Below are positions 1 through 5,236 of a stretch of DNA of 5,943 bases, in pieces. The translations under genes and the position numbers were made by a program. The DNA is taken from positions 1 to 5,943 of the forward strand of contig CAMATV010000216.1 of NCBI GenBank assembly GCA_945861235.1. The letters run 5' to 3'. Every line of letters starts with the position of its first letter. Within the stretch, counting starts at the first letter, position 1. The notes below the pieces were generated by a model that saw only the letters and a program-made list of their open reading frames with translations, ran no database searches and was not told the DNA's origin. This stretch comes from Opitutus sp. GAS368. Lineage in GTDB: Bacteria > Verrucomicrobiota > Verrucomicrobiia > Opitutales > Opitutaceae.

Positions 1-1
1 C

Positions 2-682
2 TACAATCCTGGCTATTTCTCCGGTAGCGCCGGAGCAAATTGCCTCCAATGGAATATGTTTTGGGACTTTGGCACCGGCCAAGTCGGTGACATGGGCGCC
101 CACACCATGGACCTCGCGTGGAACGCCATCGACGCGGGCGTGCCGACCTCGATCGAGGCGAAGGGCGACGCCTTCAATCCCGATGTCACGCCGGTCGAGC
201 TGACGGCGCATTTTAATCATCCGGCGAACGACTGGCGTCCCGCGATCCGCGTGAGCTGGTATCAAGGCGGCGCGCTGCCGACGACCCCGAAGCCCTGGAT
301 TGATCTGAACAAGATCGGTCATGGTGTGATGTTCAAGGGGGCGAAGGGCGTGCTCGTCGCGGATTTTAACACGCGTACGCTCATCCCGGCGGCCGACTCC
401 TCCGATCTCACTTACTACAAGCCGCGTAAACCCGCCGAAGTGACGCCTCCGATCGGCAACTTTCAGGACGAGTTTTTCCGCGCGTGCAAAGGGAACCTCA
501 AGACGTCGTGCAATTTTGACTACAACGGGCTCATGACGGAGCAGATGGCCCTCGGTCTCGCCGCTTATCGATCGGGCAAGAAACTCGATTACGACGGGAA
601 GACGGGCACGGTGACGAACGCGGCGGAAGCGAACGCGTTCCTGAAGCGTCCGTATCGCGCCGGCTGGCCGATCAACGGCTGA
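2..682 (+). CDS. Gfo/Idh/MocA-family oxidoreductase, C-terminal part (5' end outside window)
   Basis: The frame is open from the first complete codon at position 2, so the gene enters from the left; 226 residues are visible. Family members are NAD(P)-dependent oxidoreductases with an N-terminal Rossmann domain, which lies outside the window here, and a C-terminal alpha/beta substrate domain. The visible part shows the hallmark of that second domain near fragment residues 20-37: W-D-F-G-T-G, then G-D-M-G-A-H-T-M-D, whose His is in the region that carries the catalytic His in this family. The C-terminus (Y-R-A-G-W-P close to the end) resembles the long, often exported family members abundant in Verrucomicrobiota and Planctomycetota. 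Substrate is unknown; sugars or sugar derivatives are usual. An internal ATG at 56 is not the true start, because family sequence continues upstream of it. An intrinsic terminator follows 12 bp after the stop, so this is the last gene of its transcript. Confidence 0.9.
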   Translation, partial: YNPGYFSGSAGANCLQWNMFWDFGTGQVGDMGAHTMDLAWNAIDAGVPTSIEAKGDAFNPDVTPVELTAHFNHPANDWRPAIRVSWYQGGALPTTPKPWIDLNKIGHGVMFKGAKGVLVADFNTRTLIPAADSSDLTYYKPRKPAEVTPPIGNFQDEFFRACKGNLKTSCNFDYNGLMTEQMALGLAAYRSGKKLDYDGKTGTVTNAAEANAFLKRPYRAGWPING

Positions 683-694
683 GGCCCGAGGTTC

Positions 695-721
695 GGGCGG
701 GTCTCGGACCCGCCCTTTTTT
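695..721 (+). terminator. Rho-independent terminator after the oxidoreductase
   Basis: A perfect 9-bp GC-rich stem (GGGCGGGTC, 695-703, with GACCCGCCC, 707-715) has a 3-nt TCG loop and runs straight into six T (716-721). It starts 12 bp after the stop codon of the upstream gene. This is a textbook intrinsic terminator and separates that gene from the ceramidase-like gene, whose own promoter must then lie in or next to the remaining 33 bp; I cannot point to one with confidence. Confidence 0.92.
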
Positions 722-754
722 ATCTTCGCCGCCATAGACTCCGAACGATCGCCC

Positions 755-2035
755 ATGCGCTACTCCCCCGTTTTTCTCCTCGGCCTCTTCGTGATTTCGC
801 TGGCGGTCGCGCGCGCGGAATTCCGCGCGGCGGTCGTCAAAGTCGACATCACACCCACGACGCCGCAGTGGCTCATGGGCTACGGACCGCGCCAATCGAC
901 GGGCGTGCGCGACAAGATTTACCATCGTATTGCAGCGCTCGACGACGGCGGCACGCAGACCTTCATTGTCGCGTCGGACCTCTGTCTGTTTTCGCCCACG
1001 GTCTATGATGACGTCACGGCCACGTTGAAAAAGGAGATCGGCCTCGAGCCGCGCCAGCTCTGGTGGACCGTCACGCACAGTCATTCGACGCCCGAGGTCG
1101 GTCCGCCCGGGATGTATGACGTCTTGCTCAAGGGGCGCTCCGAACATCCTTGGAATCGCGACTATTGCGAATTCGTGAAGGCCGCGCTCGTCGCCGGTAT
1201 TCGCGACGCCCGTGCGCGGCTCGCGCCCGCGCGCATCGCTATCGGCACGGGTTTCTCGCGTGCCAACATCAACCGCCGCGCGCGCGACGCCGATGGGAAG
1301 ATTTCCCTCGGGCTCAATCCCGACGGGCCTGCCGACCGCCAGATCGGTCTCCTGCGACTCGAGCGCCCGGACGGCTCGCCGCTCGGGCTGATCGCCAACT
1401 ATGCGATGCACGGGACCGTGCTCGCCGGCTCCATGTTGCAGGTGAGCGGCGACGGCCCCGGCGTGGTCAGCAGCTACGTTGAGGAGAAAATCGGGGCGCC
1501 GATGCTCTATATCAATGGAGCTGCGGGCAACCTCGCGCCGATCTACACCGTGCAGGATCTGGCGAAGTCGCATATTGGGGAATTCCGCGTGCTCCTCGGC
1601 GACAAGATTTTGGAGGCCAACCGCGCGCTGGCTGCCGGGGTTGAGGCGAAACTCTGGCTCGGCGAAAAGTGGATTGAGACGCCGCGCCGCGCAGACCTCG
1701 GCTGGTCCGAAGAACTTGCGGCCTACGGTGCGAAGAGCCCGGCGGGCGTTGATTTGGTGCGCATTCCGGTACGTGCCCTGCGAATCAACGACACGATTCT
1801 GTGGGGCAGCCCGGTCGAACTCTTCTGTGAGATAGCGCTGCGCGTGCGCGCCGACTCGCCCTTTCGGCACAATTTTTTCTTCGGCTACAGCAATGGCTGG
1901 CTCGGCTACCTGCCAACTGCAGAGGCGTTTCGCGATGGCGGCTACGAGCCCCGCACCTCGCCCTTCACCGAGCAGGTCGAGCGCGACTATACCGAAGGCG
2001 TGATGGCGTTTTTGCAAGGCGTGCCGCGGAATTGA
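755..2035 (+). CDS. exported neutral/alkaline ceramidase-superfamily protein lacking the ceramidase serine
   Basis: A 426-residue protein with a signal peptide: R2, a hydrophobic core at about 5-19, and likely cleavage after A-R-A at 21. The fold assignment rests on several landmarks of the neutral ceramidase N-terminal domain: D-I-T-P at 31-34; T-H-S-H-S-T-P-E at 107-114, with metal-ligand candidates His108 and His110; A-M-H-G at 217-220 (His219); N-G-A-A-G-N at 254-259; P-V-E at 353-355, where Glu355 is a candidate for the fourth-region zinc ligand; and Y-S-N-G-W-L-G-Y at 378-385. Genuine ceramidases carry a G-D-x-S-P-N hexapeptide with the active serine. Here the matching stretch is G-N-L-A-P-I (258-263), so the serine is alanine. 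The C-terminal immunoglobulin-like domain of classical ceramidases (over 600 residues) is also absent. Ceramide hydrolysis is therefore doubtful; a periplasmic metal-dependent hydrolase of unknown substrate is more likely. No Shine-Dalgarno sequence precedes the ATG; the start is chosen because it gives a complete signal peptide. Confidence 0.85.
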   Translation: MRYSPVFLLGLFVISLAVARAEFRAAVVKVDITPTTPQWLMGYGPRQSTGVRDKIYHRIAALDDGGTQTFIVASDLCLFSPTVYDDVTATLKKEIGLEPRQLWWTVTHSHSTPEVGPPGMYDVLLKGRSEHPWNRDYCEFVKAALVAGIRDARARLAPARIAIGTGFSRANINRRARDADGKISLGLNPDGPADRQIGLLRLERPDGSPLGLIANYAMHGTVLAGSMLQVSGDGPGVVSSYVEEKIGAPMLYINGAAGNLAPIYTVQDLAKSHIGEFRVLLGDKILEANRALAAGVEAKLWLGEKWIETPRRADLGWSEELAAYGAKSPAGVDLVRIPVRALRINDTILWGSPVELFCEIALRVRADSPFRHNFFFGYSNGWLGYLPTAEAFRDGGYEPRTSPFTEQVERDYTEGVMAFLQGVPRN

Positions 2036-2044
2036 GCGAGGGTG

Positions 2045-2062
2045 GGCGGACGTCAGTCCGCC
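2045..2062. repeat. perfect 7-bp inverted repeat just after the ceramidase-like gene
   Basis: GGCGGAC (2045-2051) and GTCCGCC (2056-2062) flank a GTCA loop, 10 bp beyond the stop codon of the upstream gene. There is no T-run after it, so it is not a standard intrinsic terminator. It could protect the 3' end of the mRNA, act in Rho-dependent termination, or be part of a dispersed repeat. Confidence 0.5.
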
Positions 2063-2274
2063 GTGAGTGCGCCTCCGGGTGCAAGTGGCAGTAAAGGCAG
2101 AGATTGCAGTGGCCGGGGCCTCCCGCCCATGGGTTCGGAGGCGAGCGGGCAAGGTGCGCGTGCGCTCACGGGCGAGACGCCCATGCCACGTCGAGCGCGA
2201 CCCGCTTACTTCACTTCCAGTTACACCCTGCGCCCCTGCAAAGCGTGAAAAAGGCGGGCTGAAGCCGCGCCCTG

Positions 2275-2299
2275 CCTCGGTCTGTTCGCACCGAGGTTT
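2275..2299 (+). repeat. perfect 7-bp hairpin followed by TTT
   Basis: CCTCGGT (2275-2281) pairs with ACCGAGG (2290-2296) across an 8-nt loop, followed by only three T. It resembles a weak terminator but lies about 240 bp after the preceding stop codon and 33 bp before the sulfatase start, so a role in the sulfatase leader is equally possible. Confidence 0.45.
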
Positions 2300-2317
2300 G
2301 AATTCGTCCGCGAATTC
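2300..2317. repeat. perfect 7-bp inverted repeat close to the sulfatase start
   Basis: GAATTCG (2300-2306) and CGAATTC (2311-2317) flank a TCCG loop, ending 15 bp before the sulfatase ATG. It follows the previous hairpin almost without a gap. It could be an operator for a dimeric repressor or a 5'-UTR hairpin; nothing in the sequence decides between them. Confidence 0.4.
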
Positions 2318-2332
2318 TGTTCGTTCGTCCCC

Positions 2333-3781
2333 ATGCCCGCCCTCCGCTTCCCCACGCACCGCGCACTCTCCCTCTGTTTTGCGGCTGCGCTCACCTGCTT
2401 CTCCCGCGCTCCCGTGGCCCACGCGGCGGAACCGCTGCGGAGCAAGCCCAACATTATTTTCATCCTCGCCGACGACCTCGGTTACGGCGAACTGGGGTCC
2501 TACGGCCAGACGCAGATTCGCACGCCGAATCTCGACCGCTTTGCGGCGGAAGGGATGCGTTTCACGCAGTTCTACGCGGGTAGCACGGTGTGCGCGCCCT
2601 CCCGCAGTGTGTTGATGACGGGCAAACATCTTGGTCACACCACGGTCCGCGGAAACGCGGGAAAACTCGGCTATGCGGCGCAGACCTTGCGCGCGGACGA
2701 TATCACGGTGGCGCGCGTGTTGCGCGACGGCGGCTATGCGACCGGCCTCATCGGCAAATGGGGCCTCGGTGAATCCGACAGCGTCGGTGCGCCGTGGAAG
2801 CAAGGCTTCGACACGTTTTTCGGATTTATTAACCAGACGCACGCGCACAACCACTACCCGGATTTTCTGTGGCGGAACGACACCGTCGTGAAGTTGCCCA
2901 ACGATATCACGCCGATCGGCGACGTGCCCGGGGCCGGCTACGCGACGAAACGTTTGGCGTATGCGAGCGATCTCTTTTTCGAGGAGACGCGTGCGTTTGT
3001 GCAGAAAAACCGAGCACAGCCATTCTTCCTTTTTCTCGCATTGACGACACCGCATGGGAACAACGAGCGCTCGCGAGTGCTCGGCGAGGGTAACGAAGTG
3101 CCCGACCAAGGAGCCTATGCTGATCGGAGCTGGAATGACTCGCAGAAAAATCATGCCTCTATGATCACGCGGATGGACGACGGGGTCGGCGAGGTGCTCA
3201 AATTTTTGCGCGAGCAGAAGCTCGATGAGAACACGTTGGTGATGTTCTCCAGCGACAACGGACCGCATCGCGAGGGTGGGCCGAACTACGATCCGACGTT
3301 CTTCTCCGCGAGTGGTCCGTTGAAGGGGATCAAGCGCGCGCTCACGGACGGCGGTATCCGCGTGCCGTTCCTCGCGCGGTGGCCGGGTGAAATCAAGGCG
3401 GGCACCGTGTCGGCGCACGTGGGGTATTTCGGCGATTTGATGTCCACGTGGGCCGAACTCGCCGGGGTGAAACCTCCGGCTGGCCTCGATAGTCGCAGTA
3501 TCGTGCCGACCCTGCTGGGCCGTGGTGAGCAGACGAAGCACGACTATCTCTATTGGGAGTTTTACGAGGGTGGCGTGTCGCAGGCGGTGTTGCTCGGCGA
3601 CCGCTGGAAGGGCATCCGCCTCAAGTCGCCGACGGCACCGATGGCGCTTTACGATCTCGTGACCGATCTGGGCGAGCACACGGACGTCGCGGGAGAAAAT
3701 CCGGAACGCGTTGCGCGCATCGCGGAGATTATGCGCACGGCTCGCTTCGACAACGAGCACTGGAAGCTGCCGACGAAGTGA
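2333..3781 (+). CDS. secreted S1-family sulfatase (arylsulfatase-like, formylglycine type)
   Basis: A 482-residue sulfatase that hydrolyses sulfate esters, probably on a sulfated glycan or aryl sulfate; the sequence does not reveal which. A signal peptide is present (hydrophobic stretch about 11-22, likely cleavage near A-H-A at 29-31). The catalytic domain starts with P-N-I-I-F-I-L-A-D-D-L-G-Y-G at 39-52, where Asp47 and Asp48 are the expected calcium ligands. The sulfatase signature is C-A-P-S-R at 87-91; Cys87 is the residue converted to formylglycine, so a formylglycine-generating enzyme is needed elsewhere in the genome. Further family landmarks are T-G-K at 96-98, G-K-W-G-L-G at 141-146, T-P-H at 239-241, S-S-D-N-G at 306-310 (Asp308, Asn309), and L-K-G followed by D-G-G-I-R-V-P at 330-345. 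Length is normal and all key residues are present, so it should be active. The start is chosen for its complete signal peptide; no Shine-Dalgarno is visible. The 297-bp gap upstream suggests its own promoter. Confidence 0.95.
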   Translation: MPALRFPTHRALSLCFAAALTCFSRAPVAHAAEPLRSKPNIIFILADDLGYGELGSYGQTQIRTPNLDRFAAEGMRFTQFYAGSTVCAPSRSVLMTGKHLGHTTVRGNAGKLGYAAQTLRADDITVARVLRDGGYATGLIGKWGLGESDSVGAPWKQGFDTFFGFINQTHAHNHYPDFLWRNDTVVKLPNDITPIGDVPGAGYATKRLAYASDLFFEETRAFVQKNRAQPFFLFLALTTPHGNNERSRVLGEGNEVPDQGAYADRSWNDSQKNHASMITRMDDGVGEVLKFLREQKLDENTLVMFSSDNGPHREGGPNYDPTFFSASGPLKGIKRALTDGGIRVPFLARWPGEIKAGTVSAHVGYFGDLMSTWAELAGVKPPAGLDSRSIVPTLLGRGEQTKHDYLYWEFYEGGVSQAVLLGDRWKGIRLKSPTAPMALYDLVTDLGEHTDVAGENPERVARIAEIMRTARFDNEHWKLPTK

Positions 3782-3840
3782 GGCGTGGCCGACGATGGCC
3801 GCGACGCAAAAATCGGTGCGGATGCGCGCGTCTCGCGATG

Positions 3841-3872
3841 ACTAGCCGGCTTGAACGCTGACGCTAGTTTTT
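3841..3872 (+). terminator. possible weak terminator between convergent genes
   Basis: ACTAGC (3841-3846) and GCTAGT (3863-3868) form a perfect 6-bp inverted repeat around a 16-nt loop, with a T-run ending at 3872. It sits 59 bp after the sulfatase stop and overlaps the TAG stop of the converging minus-strand gene. The stem is short and the loop long, so this is only a candidate for ending sulfatase transcription. Confidence 0.25.
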
Positions 3873-4382
3873 CGTCGATGTCGCGGCGGGGACGGGCATC
3901 TTGCACGACTGCCAGGCGAGGAAACGCCACTTGCCGTTTTCCTCGCGCCAGATGGCGAGGATACTCAAATCGAGTTCGTTGGGTTTACCGGCGGGGCCCA
4001 CTTTGACGAGCACGCGGCCGGTCATCGTGGCGAGGCCTGCGCCGATCAGCGTGAATTTCCGCTCTTGGTAGTGGAAGCTTTCGTAGACGGAGGTGCGCGC
4101 GGTGAGGGCCTTGACGAGGGAAGCCTTCGAGTCGACCTTGCCGCTCGAGTGGGCGTAGTGAAGATCGTTGGACAGGATGGCTTCGAGGCGGGCTTGGTCC
4201 CCAGCTTTGGTCGCGGCGAGGCGCTCGTCGTCGGCCGCGGCGAGGGCGGCGCGGAGCCGTTCGCCCTCGTTGGCGAAGGCGGGGGCGGGAGATTTTTCGG
4301 CGGCAGTCGCGAGGGGCGCGATCGAGGTGAAAGCGAACGCACTAGCGAGGAAAGGCAGCAGCGGGCGGAGGGAGAATTTCAT
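3864..4382 (-). CDS. exported SnoaL/NTF2-like (DUF4440-type) protein, downstream paralog
   Basis: A 172-residue protein with a signal peptide (K2, R6, hydrophobic to about residue 27, cleavage near A-T-A-A). The mature part fits the small NTF2-like cone fold: an N-terminal helix with D-D-E-R-L-A-A-T-K-A-G-D at 51-62, then L-H-Y-A-H-S-S-G-K at 74-82, where such proteins typically have 'y-h-x-x-G', then beta strands ending in W-R-E-E-N-G-K-W-R-F-L-A-W-Q at 145-158. Family members bind or turn over small molecules or are just small binding proteins; no catalytic set identifies a reaction here. A longer frame reaches ATG at 4541, but it adds 53 residues that lie antisense over the neighbouring gene and would bury the signal peptide, so the ATG at 4382 is preferred. 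It lies 55 bp downstream of its paralog on the same strand, likely in one transcript. No Shine-Dalgarno is seen. Confidence 0.82.
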   Translation of the reverse strand: MKFSLRPLLPFLASAFAFTSIAPLATAAEKSPAPAFANEGERLRAALAAADDERLAATKAGDQARLEAILSNDLHYAHSSGKVDSKASLVKALTARTSVYESFHYQERKFTLIGAGLATMTGRVLVKVGPAGKPNELDLSILAIWREENGKWRFLAWQSCKMPVPAATSTKN

Positions 4383-4437
4383 GAGGCGCGAAATTAAATC
4401 AGGTGGGTGCGCCCGGTGCGGCACGGTGGGACGCGGA

Positions 4438-4947
4438 TTATTTGGTCGGCGCTGCCGGCGGAACATTCTTGCAGGCCTGCCAAGCGAGGAAACGCCACTT
4501 CCCGTTTTCCTCCCGCCAAACGGAAAGATAGTTAATATCATTCATGGTTTTTTGGCCGCTCGTCTTGTTCTTCATATGAACGAGCACGCGACCCTTCATC
4601 AGGACGATGCCCGGTCCGGCGGGGATGAAGGTGCGGTCCTTGTAGTCGAAATTCTCGTAGACGTTGGTGCCGTTGAGGACGCCCTCGAGTTGCGAGGCCT
4701 TGTTGTCGATTTTTCCGCTGGAGTGGGCGTAGTACAGATCGTCGGAATAGCTGGCGGCGAGGCGCGCACGATCGCCGGCCTTGGTCGCGGCGCAGCGTTC
4801 GTCGTCGGCAGCGGTGACGGCGGCGATCACTCGGGTTTGGTCCCGTGCGGTCGGAGCGGGAGTTTTTTCTGCGGCCATCGCGCATGGAGCGAGTGACGCG
4901 AGGGCCAGAAGGAAGAGAGGCAAGAGGATGCGGAGGGGTGATTTCAT
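4438..4947 (-). CDS. exported SnoaL/NTF2-like (DUF4440-type) protein, upstream paralog
   Basis: A 169-residue protein that aligns along its whole length with the gene just downstream: the same signal peptide plan (M-K-x-x-L-R-x-L-L-P, cleavage near A-M-A-A), the shared A-A-T-K-A-G-D and Y-A-H-S-S-G-K segments, and the identical W-R-E-E-N-G-K-W-R-F-L-A-W-Q near the C-terminus. This is a tandem duplication. The central region differs more (for example N-x-Y-E-N-F-D-Y-K-D-R against S-x-Y-E-S-F-H-Y-Q-E-R), so the two may bind different ligands. Function is otherwise unknown; an exported small binding protein or enzyme of the SnoaL/NTF2 fold is all that can be said. A longer frame can be opened from a TTG at 5067, but the signal peptide supports the ATG at 4947. 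No Shine-Dalgarno is visible; a TATATT hexamer lies 4 bp before the ATG. Confidence 0.82.
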   Translation of the reverse strand: MKSPLRILLPLFLLALASLAPCAMAAEKTPAPTARDQTRVIAAVTAADDERCAATKAGDRARLAASYSDDLYYAHSSGKIDNKASQLEGVLNGTNVYENFDYKDRTFIPAGPGIVLMKGRVLVHMKNKTSGQKTMNDINYLSVWREENGKWRFLAWQACKNVPPAAPTK

Positions 4948-4996
4948 AAGGAATATAAGGTTGGGGAAGTTCCCTAGAGAAAGCTCTCGGCGTGAT

Positions 4997-5236
4997 TCAG
5001 TCGAGCTTGGAGAAAAAGCGCTGGACGCGCGGGCGGATGCCGTGGGCGAGAGCGGCGGAGGCACCAATGGCTTTGGCTTCGCCGATAATGTCGGCGAACG
5101 CGAACTTCGCTGCGGTGTTGAGAAGAAACGGCAGGGCGAGGAGACGGAGACCCTCGCACCACGCGTGACGAACGGTGGCGAGTTTTCGTTTGTTTTCAGT
5201 GGGGGCGCTGCCGATAGTTTGGAGATGTTGGCACGT
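4997..5236 (-). pseudogene. small coding-like frame without a start codon; probable frameshifted gene of unknown function
   Basis: This 79-codon frame is open from a stop at 5237-5239 to TGA at 4997-4999. Its codons from about 5180 down end mostly in C or G, as in the two genes downstream, and the peptide looks like a folded helical protein (G-L-R-L-L-A-L-P-F-L-L-N, then A-K-F-A-F-A-D-I-I-G-E-A-K-A-I-G, ending R-F-F-S-K-L-D). It contains no ATG, GTG or TTG. In the neighbouring frame a GTG at 5232-5234 follows GAGGTGA (minus strand, 5243-5237), a near-ideal ribosome binding site, but stops after 12 codons at 5196-5198. Removing one base from the run of five (5201-5205) fuses the two into a 78-residue protein. 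So it is either a decayed gene, a sequencing indel or a recoded gene. It ends 49 bp before the paralog pair, in operon orientation. I do not recognise the family. The head-to-head overlap with the deoC start at 5225 argues for caution. Confidence 0.35.
5190..5218 (+). promoter_or_regulatory. candidate sigma70-like promoter for deoC, possibly leaderless
   Basis: TTGTTT (5190-5195) and GATAGT (5213-5218) are separated by exactly 17 bp, within an otherwise unusually T-rich stretch (5181-5197). Transcription would start about at 5225, the A of the proposed deoC ATG, giving a leaderless mRNA; this fits the lack of a correctly spaced Shine-Dalgarno (GGAG directly abuts the ATG). Matches to consensus are partial and promoter rules of this organism are unknown. 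Confidence 0.25.

Larger units (their letters stand above)
2036..2332. other. 297-bp intergenic region rich in short hairpins, no convincing gene
   Basis: Between the ceramidase-like and sulfatase genes I see no protein-like reading frame; the frames that cross it are rich in Arg, Pro, Gly and Ser. It holds at least six short inverted repeats. Three perfect 7-bp ones are listed separately. The others are GCCTCC/GGAGGC (2118-2123 with 2137-2142, enclosing palindromic CCCATGGG), GGGCG-AGA-CGCCC (2170-2182), and GGCGGGC with GCCGCGCC (2253-2271, one bulged base). Short GC-rich elements of this kind are commonly dispersed in Verrucomicrobiota-like genomes, so part of this may be decayed interspersed repeats; that is inference from memory and not shown here. 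The promoter of the sulfatase gene should also lie here, but no clear -35/-10 pair stands out. Confidence 0.6.

Noticed and set aside
2042..2615. Frames of 68 and 182 codons starting in the gap before the sulfatase
   Set aside because: Arg/Pro/Ala-rich translations without start signals; the longer one runs out of frame through the sulfatase gene.
4383..4541. N-terminal extension of the downstream paralog to ATG 4541
   Set aside because: It would place 53 residues before a perfect signal peptide and overlap the neighbouring gene antisense to nothing recognisable; the ATG at 4382 also matches the start of the other paralog.
4168..4896. Long plus-strand frame (242 codons) across the minus-strand paralog pair
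   Set aside because: It is antisense to two well-supported genes, and its translation is rich in Arg, Ala, Gly and Ser without domain features; a shadow of GC-rich coding DNA.
4974..5162. 62-codon minus-strand frame starting with GTG at 5162
   Set aside because: Its peptide is dominated by Arg, Ser and Pro, and it is one frame off the coding-like frame ending at 4997; treated as a shadow.
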